This document shows, one piece after another, positions 54,901-64,000 of a stretch of DNA of 64,000 nucleotides (positions are counted from its first letter, which is position 1; each line of letters starts with the position of its first letter). Below the pieces are notes generated by a model. It ran no database searches. It had not been told where the DNA came from and saw nothing but the letters and a program-made list of their open reading frames with translations. The translations under genes were made by a program, and so were the position numbers. Where the stretch lies: the NCBI GenBank assembly GCA_019915135.1, contig JAHLMK010000004.1:2604001-2668000 (forward strand). Reading direction: 5' to 3'. Source of the DNA: Strobilurus pachycystidiatus (Eukaryota > Basidiomycota > Agaricomycetes > Agaricales > Physalacriaceae).

Positions 54901-55764
54901 GTTAGATCCAAGACTGACGCACCTCCAGGAGCTCGACTTGTGGGAACCAAAAGTTGATTTCCACCTGGTTGACAGCCGGAGTGTACTTGAGGGGATTCGC
55001 GGTAAGATTCTGGATACGGCGAATGTTGAAGCTACGACAGATTAGCATCGGACGTGAAGGCCACGAACGCGCTTACTTGGACACTCCGATATTCCTGACT
55101 TTACCCTTGTCGACCATCTCCTCCAGCTTGCGCCACGTCGGGAGGGGGTTTTCGGTCAAGTCGTGATCGTAAGGCGTTCCGTCCTTTTTCAGCGCCAATG
55201 GCCAGTGGATGATGTAAAGATCGAGATAGTCGACGCCGAGGTTCGAGAGGGACTGGTCCAGCGCAGGCTCGACATCCTCCGGCGCGTGGAAGCTGTTCCA
55301 CAACTTGGAGGTAAGCCAGAGGTCCTCGCGCTTGACGCCGGACTTGGCGAGTGCGTCGCCGACCTCTTTCTCGTTGCGGTAGATCCACGCGCCGTCGATG
55401 TGCTTGTATCCCGACTCGAGTGCTGCGGTGACAGCGCGTCCCACTTCGTCTGTACCCGCTCGCCAGACGCCTGACGGCATCAGTGTCTATCATTCAAGTG
55501 CCATAAGCGGGATCGCGTACCAAGAGCAACGCTGGGGATCTTGTCGCCAGAGGGAAGTGTATAATGGCTAGGGAGTCCATGCTTCGAGCTGCTCATGCAG
55601 CGGAGCCCGAAGCCACGAGCAAAGTATCGCGCAGACGTTGCAAGGAGCATGATACCAAGGAGACCGGCAGCGAGAACTTTGAAGGTTTTTTTGGCAGGTT
55701 TGGTGCGTGGTGACTCTTCGCCCGCAGGTTTATAGGTGGGGAGGGCCTCGTACTTGCCAGACAT
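54491..55764 (-). CDS. Membrane-anchored aldo-keto reductase
   Basis: NAD(P)H-dependent reductase of the AKR superfamily. The ATG at 55764 precedes a polar leader (MSGKYEALPTYKPAGEESPRTKPAKK) and one helix (VLAAGLLGIMLLATSARYFA), unusual because most AKRs are soluble. Exon 2 (from about 55,466) gives TGVWRAGTDEVGRAVTAALESGYKHIDGAWIYRNEKEVG with tetrad Asp and Tyr, LWLTSKLW (Lys) and YIIHWPLALK (His). Further exons read FNIRRIQNL...PAVNQVEINFW, then WSKENNILLEAYSPLG, and SWHVQRGTVVLPKSVTPSRVAENL with the cofactor-binding Lys-Ser, ending GLDWDIFE at 54491. The catalytic tetrad is complete. Substrate unknown. Its 3' part is duplicated as a dead copy at 41,730-42,165. Confidence 0.9.
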
Positions 55765-56094
55765 GACAGACGTATGAGATAAACAGCAACCAGATTGGCG
55801 TCATCTTTTACAAAGCCGGCGGCAGGCATTAGTAAGGGTAGCGATAAGATCAGATTCGGGGCGAAATAATCCTCCGCCTCCAATCCCAATCCAATTCGCC
55901 TCTGCATCTGCCGTTGCACTTGACTTGAGTCCTCTGCATCAGAACTGTCGTTCGACACACTTTCTGAGCTGATTTATGATTTGCATCGAGCATCAACGGC
56001 ATGCCATCAGCCATCACAGGTAGGCGCTGTTTGAGTGCTTCCAACGTCTCGGCAGGCGTGGTCTTCCTTCTGTACTCCCACCAACGTTTCGCAA
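55765..56094. other. Divergent promoter region, AKR / MYND gene
   Basis: 330 bp. Contains AATCCCAATCCAATTCGCC (about 55,880-55,900) with a CCAAT box. No more can be said. Confidence 0.4.
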
Positions 56095-57460
56095 ATGCCC
56101 AAAGAGCTGCACATTCCCTACGCCAATACGTGTGATAATTGCGATCTACACCTCGATCGCATCCACGCTGGTCTTTCGTCATGCGATAAATGTCTCCCTG
56201 AAACGACGCGCAAGCTGCTGGCATGCTCTAGTTGTAGATTGGTTAGATACTGTGTGAGGAGTTGCCGTTCATGTTGACTTCAATTCTATAGCTGATTTCT
56301 CTATGTGCAGGGAACTGTGTGCCAGAAAAACCACTGGCCAAAGCACAAGGAGGCGTGTCGGACCCATGGGATCAAGAAACTCGGCGCGGCAATAGCAGGC
56401 TCAGAGGCGCGGCATGCGAGCTTTATACGATGGGCCAAGCACAGTACTCCTAAGATGGCCAGCGTTCCAGTCGTGTGGGCTCTGGGCATTGGGACACAGC
56501 AAGACGTATCGAGCAAGTGGTAGAAATATCGCGGGCCACAGCTCCCAATCACTGATTCATCATTCTAGGCACCCATGTTCTCGTCATATTCATTGACGTA
56601 GATGAGGAGATTAGCACTACGGGTGACCAGAGCTTCACGCACCATTTTCGGTCTGCGGAAGTACTGTCAGAAGATGTTCTACGTAATCGTTTTAGGAGAG
56701 GTTGGACGGGCGACGGAATCCAGGCGCCTGAAGAAGGCTGTGGGAGGGTGTTGCTCGTGGACGACGGGCTTCCCGCCGGTCTCGATACCTTCAGCCATAA
56801 ATTGGAATGGCACGGCGCCTCACTTCGAAATCAGCTGTGGCCACAAGTCGACTGCGACTGGGTTGCTTTGCTCTGCTCGGGATTTCGCAACGGCATGCAA
56901 AGCGGGGCTGTTTTTCATGACTATCTCTTCCCGGTTGGAGAGACCTTAGCGCTGACTCGGCAAAAAGTCGCGTCCGTGAAACAGTGGTATGCTAAGCACG
57001 GCGAGTACTTTGGGATGGCGGCGTTCAGCGCAATGGACATCCCGCACAATCCCTCCAGCCTCAGTGAGTCCACGTGTCCCGGCTTCTCATTACTGCTAAA
57101 GTCGTGGACATTCAACCAGTCTCTCATTGCCTGGTTGTCGAGACCGAAGCCAATGGTCACGGCGCGAACTCCCAATTCAGCCACTCTGTCGTCACTGCGA
57201 ATGTCAGGTCCCTGGCTGAGGTCAAGGATCTTTTCCGTCCCGATATCTACCCGCCTATGGAGCAGCAGATGAAAGCGATGCTATTCAGCCAGCCGAAGGT
57301 CATACGCACGGTCATTGTCACTCGCGATGTACCATTCCCGCTCAACATCAACATCGTCGGATTGGACATTTCTCTCCAGCGCAACCTCCGAGGGCTGTAT
57401 CATTATGAGAGTGACTGGCTGGTTTGGCTCAAAGGAAAGGTGGACGGCGAATTGATATAG
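56095..57460 (+). CDS. MYND zinc-finger protein
   Basis: Probable protein-protein interaction or regulatory protein. The ATG at 56095 (MPKELHIPYANTCDNCDLHLD) is chosen because homologous-looking Cys spacing starts there. The MYND finger is built across intron 1: CDKCLPETTRKLLACSSCRLVRYC then GTVCQKNHWPKHKEAC. Exons 3-4 follow (THVLVIFIDVDEEI..., LLVDDGLPAGLDTFSHKLEWHGASL, WVALLCSGFRNGMQSGAVFHDYLFPVG). The last exon (VVDIQPVSHCLVVETEANGHG...DISLQRNLRGLYHYESDWLVWLKGKV) ends at 57460. The ~370-residue C-terminal part resembles other basidiomycete MYND proteins in layout, but I cannot name a function. The final intron is at about 57,064-57,105. No defects seen. Confidence 0.75.
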
Positions 57461-57942
57461 GTCCTGTCTCAAGCAAATTGAACTCCAACGATGTAATACA
57501 AACATGTACAATACGTTTAAGAGGCCAATTAATGAACGGTCTGTTAAGCGCTCAACGATGATCAAGCCGTCCTTCGGTTTGCTTGTTCTCTGCTGTCGTG
57601 AAGTATATCGACCCATTTTCCTCGTCAGCATTGTGTTCCTTATGACTCGAGTCTGGTCCAGGCAAATCTGAATTTGACCCTCGATCGCCTAGCATTATGC
57701 ATTGTCGCACCAGGAGGTGTGTACAAGGATCAATTGGGCACACCATCAAGTTGGTCGCGCCCACTGGCGTGGGCATCTGGAGATCAACAATATACGCATT
57801 GCCAGATTGTGTCATGGGAGTATGATGGTGCGCTCCAGCTAGACCCGATTGTAGATGCGCAGAGCGTAATTCCGAATCAACAGCTGAAGTTGAGCGGGAT
57901 CTATCAGCTATGCTAATTGAGAGATGGAATAAAGAGATAGAT
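57461..57942. other. Intergenic, converging genes
   Basis: 480 bp. Both strands are open in part (57,552-57,815 minus; 57,674-57,916 plus), but neither has an ATG-started, motif-bearing frame. Unassigned. Confidence 0.4.
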
Positions 57943-58750
57943 TCAACACTGGTCGGATGAGATATCTATATGAGGAATATAGTCTTCGTCTACGTAGATA
58001 CCATTCAACATATCACGCAACCGCTGCTTCTCGGCTCGGAAATCATACTCAGACGCCTCTCGTGTTGCCTGATCAAAATCAATAAAGTAACATCGTCCTG
58101 AACTATCCCGACATATATTCCAAGAACGGATGTCACCGTGAAGAACCCCGGCGTCGTGAATGGTCTGCAAGCCGCGTAGGAGAGATGATCTATACTAAGT
58201 TATGAGCTATTGCCGTTTCTAAACGATAAGTGAAGAGTCACCTCTCTTCTTCGCTAAACCTGAGGTCACCCTCATTGGTTCGGCACTTGCCCATCGCTAA
58301 TCCAACGTTCTCCATGACTAGCAGACAAAGATCACTCTCAACATCTTCGAAGAGTCCTAAGACTGTCGGTATGTATTTCGTTGCTCCTTCCGTTGCAAGG
58401 CGGGTATAGATATCACGTTCCCTACGGAGCCGCGTCGATAAACCAGCGTGTGCGACTTTCACAACAACGTCGCAGCAGACCTGATTATGCGATGATTCCA
58501 GTTGCATTACAGCGGTACTTGAGTAGACCTTTCCCACCGCACCGTCGCCCAGCGGATGAACCCGCGACCCAACGGAGATGTATTCATGAGGAAGGTATGT
58601 TGATGACGCAGTCTTTCTTGGGATGCCAACTTTCTCGGTGCGGGACGGAAAGGGCTTACGAGGGCGTGATGCGGCGGGCCAAGCCCTATTAGAGCCCGGA
58701 CGCCCGGGAGTAACAAGACTTGGCGGGGTTGATGAAAGGATTCGTCGCAT
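57943..58750 (-). CDS. Protein kinase-like protein (atypical)
   Basis: Two exons. ATG 58750 (MRRILSSTPPSLV; the frame is open earlier only through GTG). N-lobe: YISVGSRVHPLGDGAVGKVYSS (glycine-rich loop) and DVVVKVAHAG (candidate Lys), then IYTRLATEG...VLGLFEDVESDLCLLVMENVG. A 47-57-nt intron at about 58,190-58,242 leads to SSLLRGLQTIHDAGVLHGDIRSWNICRD (catalytic HGD...N) and YFIDFDQA, where the usual DFG is DFD. It ends shortly after at 57943 (~250 residues), so the C-lobe is minimal, as in several small basidiomycete kinase-like families. HGD in place of HRD suggests aminoglycoside-phosphotransferase-like or RIO-like chemistry. Activity uncertain. Confidence 0.7.
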
Positions 58751-58865
58751 GAATACAGGAGCAGGGGAATTGTGCACTCCCTCTTGAAAAGAGAACAGGA
58801 GGGCATGACAATCACTTCCTAGGCGTATGAATTCCTGTAAGATCCATTAGATTGCGGCACTGAAG

Positions 58866-60233
58866 CTAAGAGATACAAACATCGACTGAAATGGACTCGG
58901 CAGCCCGCTTCAAGTTCACGTCTTCTTCAGCCGCTAGCGCTTCTACACTGGACCTCTTTTGCGGAATTGACGTGCGGGGATGCTCGGCAAAGAGTGCCGC
59001 TTTCACGCGCTCTTTGGCATCGCGAAAAGCCACATAGCTGACAGCAGTGAGCAGTCGGCCAAATTTCAAACTGCCATGCACCAAATCGAGCACTTCAGAC
59101 AGATATAGTGTCTGTAGACGCCTGTGCCGAATGCCGATTCGCATTTTATTTCCGGTGTAGAACAGGAGAATTGAGGCGTCGGTTTCAACGGCTTGGGACC
59201 ACGCCTATGAATCAAGTGAGTCAAGATTATGCAGGGGAATGGACAAGCTGTCTACCCGTTGTACAAAGTCCTTCACGCTTGCGGTGTATGGTCCGGATCT
59301 GAATTTCTTCAAAGCCGCTGCACCGGGTGGTGCCTTGACCGTATTCGAGGGCTTCGTCTTCTTGATGGGTGTACTGACGAGTGGGCGGTTCAGATCACGA
59401 GGGATTCTGGCACTGGTCCTCCAGGAAGGCGTGAGGGCGCGCATACGTTTATTTGACGAAGACCCCAAAGGAACAATTTTATCACCAGCGGTGGGGAGCA
59501 AGTCGCACAAGAAGGCACTGTCTATTGATACATGACTGCTTGACCTTGGGATAGCCAGGACGCCGGCCAAAGTTCCAGGAGATTCCCAAAGAAATTCAGC
59601 GATCGATGACAAGGCGTCAAAAGCGTCAATGAGATCTTCTGCGGACGGAGGATATATTTGCCATGGTACAAGCCCAATCGGGTCCTGCAATTTCTGAATG
59701 AAAGCGTTCATGAGCAGTAGTTCCTCCCCACAGAGACGCTCACGGAGGGCCTCGATGTTTTCGTCAGGCTCCTCTGCGGCATAGTAAGAGTAATTTTGTA
59801 TCAAGAAATTTTCGTCGCCGTCAATCGCGTGGGAGGAAGAGGTGAATACGACAGGGGACTCAGTGAGGGGGTACTCTGGATGAAGAACAAGAATTGATGC
59901 CAGTTGTTTGGCCGCCGGTGCAACGTCGTCGAGCAGTTCTGCGACATCGCCGGCATTTCGTGCTGTAAGAGAGGTTTTCGTGGGTGCTGGGAAGGACAGA
60001 AGCTCGTATGGATTGCCGGAGCTGGTGAGAGGGGGCTCATAGGCTGACAGAGCGCGGTCGAACACATCGCATATGTGCTTCTCCAAAGAAGGAATCACTT
60101 GAACACTCTTTAGGATCAAACGAGAGTCGATGTGTCGATCCTTTTCATGGACTGGAGAGCGAAGACAGGTGGGCGGGCTTCTGGAGGAATGGAATTTGGG
60201 AGGTGAGAAAGTAAGAAGCTTGTCCAAGGACAT
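58866..60233 (-). CDS. Hypothetical protein, intact member of the family decayed at 19-23 kb
   Basis: Not recognised. The ATG at 60233 (MSLDKLLTFSPPKFH); the frame is open earlier only through TTG. Exon 1 is ~975 nt and ends ...SGPYTASVKDFVQR. A 51-nt intron (59,271-59,221) skips the frame's own stop and joins AWSQAVETDASILLFYTGNKMRIGIRHRRLQTLYLSEVLDLVHGSLKF..., ending at 58866 (~438 residues). The pseudogene at 19,119-23,245 shows the same exon-2 peptide (FYTGN), which supports the join. Visible parts: helical N-terminal half, acidic middle (AEEPDENIEALRERL), a basic linker (TPIKKTKPSNTVKAPPGAAALKKF) and a helical Lys/Ala-rich end. No membrane segment. Confidence 0.65.
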
Positions 60234-60823
60234 GGGATGCGTATGGGCACGGTATGGCAACTGTGTGGTCGACTTTCAAGTGGGACATTGACGGAGCCAC
60301 AGGGTCGGGCTGAAACTTGATCGCATTAGGTGAACACGCGGCCCGGCCACGTGAAGCTCATCTTGTTCAATGTTCATGATGAGATCTGATTCAAGTTCGT
60401 ATTCAAATCCTTTGGCGACCAGACTCAGGACTCTGGGGGTTCCAGGAGGCTCTGAGCAGCCCACATTTGGACTCATAGAACAAGTTATAATGCTCCTCTC
60501 TGCCATATATACTCGTCGTAAGTTGTTTACGGAGCAAATGCCGAACCGGCAAGCCATCACGATGCACGTGGCGTCAAAATTTCGAGTCTTGCTCTCGACC
60601 GCCTCACACTTCGAGTCTTCGACGCATGAACGTGGGTACAAGTCAGTTTTCTTGAACTCTACACTTACCGTACTCTGAAACACAGGCTCCCACTGGCAGT
60701 GTCGCGTGCGATTGTCTGGGCCAGGCATTACTTGCCCGCGCATCGCAGTACTCCTCTTCGACGGACCCGCTTCGCAGTCTTTGCATTTCCAACAGCCCTC
60801 CTACGGATGAGCAGCTCCTTTAT
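60234..60823. other. Divergent intergenic region
   Basis: 590 bp. A 155-codon ATG frame on the minus strand (60,743-60,276) exists but has no domain, and it overlaps the region that should hold two promoters. Low-confidence gene at best. Confidence 0.35.
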
Positions 60824-62355
60824 ATGCAGGCTATAGCTGTGCCAGCCATCGACGCCGACATGGCACTCACCAGCTCGAAAATTGCGGAACTCCAGACAGC
60901 CCTCTTTCGCTTGATCGCACACCAAAAGGGCTTGCTCGACGCCCGGATTCGCCACAAGGCGTTCATGTCCCCCATTCGTGGATTGCCGCCTGAACTTCTT
61001 AACGAGATCTTCGTCCACGTCGCCAGTGATTCCTCGTTTGACGCGCTCGAGGGATCTCAACGCCATCTTCTTAGTGTCTGCCGGCGATGGAGAGAGATCG
61101 CATTGGCCAATGGCTCGTTGTGGTCTTCCGTCACTGTCAAGGCGGACGACGCTGAAGACGTCGACGAGGAAGACTTCTTGAGACTCACCGAAGCACTTCG
61201 ACGTTCACGTAACAGTTTACTCACGGTAGACATTGACGTCTTCCACACCGAATCTGTAGAAGGCGTCTTGGCTCGCATGATATCCCTTTTACTTTCGGAG
61301 GCCCCTCGCTGGCGGGCGGTTTCTATTTCATTCTGGTGCCTCAGTGATTTTCTTGCACTGGCAGACCAGCCGCTCAACACTGCCATGCTGGAAGATCTCA
61401 CTGTTCACTTTGCCTACGATAACGAAGAGCAGGATCTTCCTATCTCTGTATTCCAGAACACACCCCGTCTTCGGTCTGTGACCCTGAACTTCGAGCAGTG
61501 CAACCTCGTTGTTCCCTGGGCGCAGATTGAGAGCCTTTCCATCCGTAATGCTTATGGATTTGGCAACGATCCAGCGTTCTACTCTGGTATCATCCGGCGC
61601 TGTTCTTCCTTGAACACATTCTCGTCGATAAACCTGACGAGGACGACGAGGATGATCCCTACGACTCCATTGTCATGCCCTCCATCGTGTCACTCACCAC
61701 TGGATATTCTGACTTCATGAACCATCTCACGGTCCCGAACCTGCGAGAGGCTGTCATTGATGATCGCAATCACCTCGAAAATGACGCTCTTGCATCTTTT
61801 ATCGGCTTACTCAAGCGCTCTGACTGCTATCGCTCCCTCACACACCTTAACTGCCAGAAGATTGCGTACTCTGCGCATGCGGAGGAGTTCCAACTTCTCC
61901 CAGTCTTGCGCTTGACAGTGAACCTTGAGCATCTAGAGGTCCAGTCGGGCATCTGGAAGCGGCAGGAACGCTTCCCCGATGCACCAGCAGAGCGGGAGGC
62001 CGATGTCGAGCTCGCACGCATTCTCACATCCTTGAACGAGGCGGAGTTCCTCCCTCATCTGCACTTGTTGAGACTCGTTGCCTTTGGCGAATTCGATATC
62101 TGGACCGTGTATCACTATTTTGGCCCTGAGAGTGCTGATGAGGTTGTCGGGATCCTCGGGCGGCGTTGGGAGATGGGGTTCAGGTTGAAATACGTTCAAT
62201 TTGTGCTCAGTTCCTGTGCGATTGACGACGCCATCTGGAAGGGGCTGCAGCTCTTCATCCCGCCGGGTGAACATGGCCTCAATGTTCTGAGACAAAAGGG
62301 AATGCGAATTGACTTGGTAGGTGGCAGGGCAGATGTCTCGGATGATTCGCATTAG
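60824..62355 (+). CDS. F-box / leucine-rich protein with a one-base frame disruption
   Basis: Same family as the gene at 9,176-10,894. The ATG at 60824 (MQAIAVPAIDADMALTSSKI), coiled lead, then F-box MSPIRGLPPELLNEIFVHVASDS and LLSVCRRWREIALANGSLWSSVTV, and leucine-rich repeats (LTEALRRSRNSLLTVDIDVF, NTPRLRSVTLNFEQCNLVVP). Near 61,575-61,600 the coding frame changes. Downstream coding (LFFLEHILVDKPDEDDEDDPYDSIVMPSIVSLT ... LTHLNCQKIAYSAHAEEFQLLPVLR ...) continues in another frame to 62355. No GT..AG intron restores phase there. So it is either a recent pseudogene or an assembly/sequencing indel. Apart from that, both halves look well preserved (~510 residues). Confidence 0.72.
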
Positions 62356-62760
62356 CGTGCCAAGTTCTGAGCTCGCCCGGAGAGCCTCGTTTGATACTTA
62401 TCTTCTTGTAACAGTTTGCGTCCCTATGAAGACATGCTTGGTTGAGTTTGGCAATCATACAAGGGTCCGTCTGCCGTGTCCCGACATATCAAGTCGATAG
62501 CTGCATCTGGTGCAAGATATCAAAGAGAACGGGTAAGTACTTTTGAACAGCATCGTGCGGCTAGCCAGCCGCACTCCTCTCACGATTGAATAGAGGTTCT
62601 AAGGTGACACGTATGTCTACGTGTTCGCAAAAGTGTATGAATCGAGGACTGCCGAAGCCAGATCTTTCTATACTCAGACGTCGACAAGGACTCGGGTCTG
62701 GGTGCGTACCATTATCCTCCCCAGGCTCTGGCTACTGAGTACTCCATCCTTCATCTAGTC
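62356..62760. other. Intergenic
   Basis: 405 bp between two rightward genes. No motif identified. Confidence 0.4.
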
Positions 62761-63372
62761 ATGGAAGCTGGGTTGATGAACCGTCAAGAGAAACGACGAA
62801 TGCAGGTAAGTAAAGCGTGCCTTCTCTATCCTATCAGTCCGAGAATTTCGACTGAAGTCGCTTCAAAGAACGAGATCATCCTTGTCGACATGAATGAGCT
62901 CCGGAGGGAGAACGACTTACTGAGACGCCGGAACGCCGTCCTCGAAGCGCAGGTCAAAGTCCATCAGAGGGTTGGGAGGATCTCCCTAGCGTCGAGCCGT
63001 CTCGCGGGTGCATTGATAACTGCTAGCCAAAACGGGGCAACATCCATGCGACGTATGAAGACGTCCGCCATCCGCTTTCTCATATATTTTGCTCGGGATG
63101 TGGACACCATTCTCAAAGTGGCAAAGACGCGAAAGCTCGCCGCCTTTTCGACCGCCGTGATTGCTACACTTTTCGCATCAGTTTCAGCGTCGCTCCTAGC
63201 AGTGGCATCGATGTATGCCTATCCACCTGCACAACAGGGATTTTTGCATGCCATGCCGCCTATGACCGTTTTAAAAGGCGTGCCTGCTATGAATCGATGG
63301 CCTCTCCCTGGCGTCCGATGTGCAGTCTTGTGTGAATGCTCGAGGAGAGATGATAGTTGTGACGAGGTGTAG
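62761..63372 (+). CDS. Coiled-coil, single-pass membrane protein
   Basis: ATG 62761 (MEAGLMNRQEKRRMQ). A 65-nt intron (consensus gtaagt) then joins NEIILVDMNELRRENDLLRRRNAVLEAQVKVHQRV. That makes a basic patch followed by a leucine-zipper-like coil, reminiscent of bZIP, though the basic region is too short to call one. A hydrophobic segment follows (LAAFSTAVIATLFASVSASLLAVASMYAY), then a short tail ending in a Cys-containing ECSRRDDSCDEV. Same coil-then-membrane plan as 40,896-41,499, without clear sequence identity. Upstream exons are possible. Function unknown. Confidence 0.5.
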   Translation: MEAGLMNRQEKRRMQVSKACLLYPISPRISTEVASKNEIILVDMNELRRENDLLRRRNAVLEAQVKVHQRVGRISLASSRLAGALITASQNGATSMRRMKTSAIRFLIYFARDVDTILKVAKTRKLAAFSTAVIATLFASVSASLLAVASMYAYPPAQQGFLHAMPPMTVLKGVPAMNRWPLPGVRCAVLCECSRRDDSCDEV

Positions 63373-64000
63373 AAATGTCATGTTGGGTATTCAGATGGTC
63401 AGGAAGAACGTATTGTGTGTACTTCTCTGATCAAATATGCTCCTTGATCTTCCCTGGGATACGTCGTCAGATCCCGAAGCTTTCGTACTCACTTCGAAAA
63501 TAAAGACATGACGACGCCAGGCCCGACTTGCAGCCTTCGAAGTTTGATTATTCCCGGACTGGCAAAGCTCCCGCTCGGATGCCGTGGCTACTACGCCAGA
63601 GAAACGGGCCCCTTGACCTTTGCGCGATCAAAGAGTGTTCAAATTGAAATTGCGAGGTCTTGCAGGCTTGGGTGACGCGGTAACAGGACACGTGCTGTGA
63701 TCCTTACGTGTCATCCCAACTGCTTTCCCTTTCCGAATCCTCTCATCTTCCACCAGCATCGTCCCCAGATCTCTCATAACCAACCACCAAGGCTTGCCAA
63801 TATGTGCGCACGAAAGTGGGAGGGACTCGAATTCACCATGCCAACATGTCGCAGACCGGATGTAAGGCGGATCCCCACAATCGAGTACCCACAACACACC
63901 TCTCGCAAGCCAGATTTGGCAAGCGCGTCGGGCTACTGTTACGGTGTACGCTGGCAGCATTCCACGGAGCGATGAACATCATGATTGACTCTTTTTAGGC
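63373..64000. other. Right-end intergenic sequence
   Basis: 630 bp. Overlapping short frames on both strands (63,628-63,998) cannot be assigned. Confidence 0.4.

Noticed and set aside
54944..55166. Plus-strand frames over the aldo-keto reductase
   Set aside because: Antisense shadows of its exons.
60276..60743. 155-codon minus-strand ATG frame
   Set aside because: No domain, no splice evidence, and it sits in the short divergent promoter region of two better-supported genes.
1..64000. A secondary-metabolite, mating-type or other co-ordinated gene cluster
   Set aside because: No synthase, synthetase, P450 or transporter group, and no homeodomain or pheromone-receptor pair. The single HMG-box gene alone does not make a mating locus, and the carbohydrate-active genes are scattered.

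Overview
The window looks like a gene-dense nuclear contig of a wood- or litter-decaying Agaricomycete (Basidiomycota). Reasons seen in the sequence: genes broken by many introns of about 45-70 nt with GT..AG borders, very small exons, single-exon F-box/leucine-rich proteins, DUF6535 and DUF6601 proteins, a spherulin-4-like protein, and secreted GH37, GH20 and AA9 carbohydrate-active enzymes. The species cannot be named from this. I found no rRNA, tRNA or CRISPR. Almost all gene models below are spliced by eye.

Layout. 1-1,000: 5' part of a secreted type-B carboxylesterase running off the left edge. 1,971-4,871: 15-exon secreted acid trehalase (GH37). 5.5-6.5 kb: a weak gene, then a 1.48-kb inverted-repeat element. 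7.9-11.9 kb: a duplicated gene pair (second copy frameshifted) flanking a large F-box protein. 12.1-13.1 kb: spherulin-4-like secreted protein. 13.7-16.2 kb: SUN-domain ER protein of the SLP1/SUCO type. 16.9-17.8 kb: two small membrane proteins. 18.6-23.3 kb: a repeat-rich graveyard with a 417-bp inverted-repeat element, a pseudogene split by a 2.9-kb insertion, and glutamate carboxypeptidase II debris. 23.8-31.1 kb: multi-pass membrane protein, F-box protein, DUF6535 protein. 31.3-37.6 kb: AA9 lytic polysaccharide monooxygenase, epsin (ENTH) and GH20 beta-hexosaminidase. 39.5-41.5 kb: small membrane and coiled-coil proteins.

42,203-46,269 is an apparently intact Mutator-like (MULE) DNA transposon with ~245-bp inverted repeats, a 9-bp target-site duplication and a transposase with MULE and SWIM signatures. 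It lies 9 bp beyond the stop of a DUF6601 gene. It abuts a decayed aldo-keto reductase copy that belongs to a segmental duplication whose other arm is at 54.2-54.9 kb. Further right come an HMG-box regulator, a membrane protein with an LRAT/NlpC-like NNC motif, the intact aldo-keto reductase, a MYND protein, a kinase-like protein, the intact relative of the split pseudogene, another F-box protein with a frameshift, and a coiled-coil membrane protein.

Trehalase, AA9, GH20 and the esterase are each consistent with extracellular sugar, cellulose, chitin-oligomer or ester breakdown, but they are scattered among housekeeping genes and do not look like a cluster. The most unusual material is the repeat biology: the MULE, two compact inverted-repeat elements with internal repeated motifs, and two clusters of a short palindromic motif built on ACGCGTAGCCACGC, one of them inside an intron.
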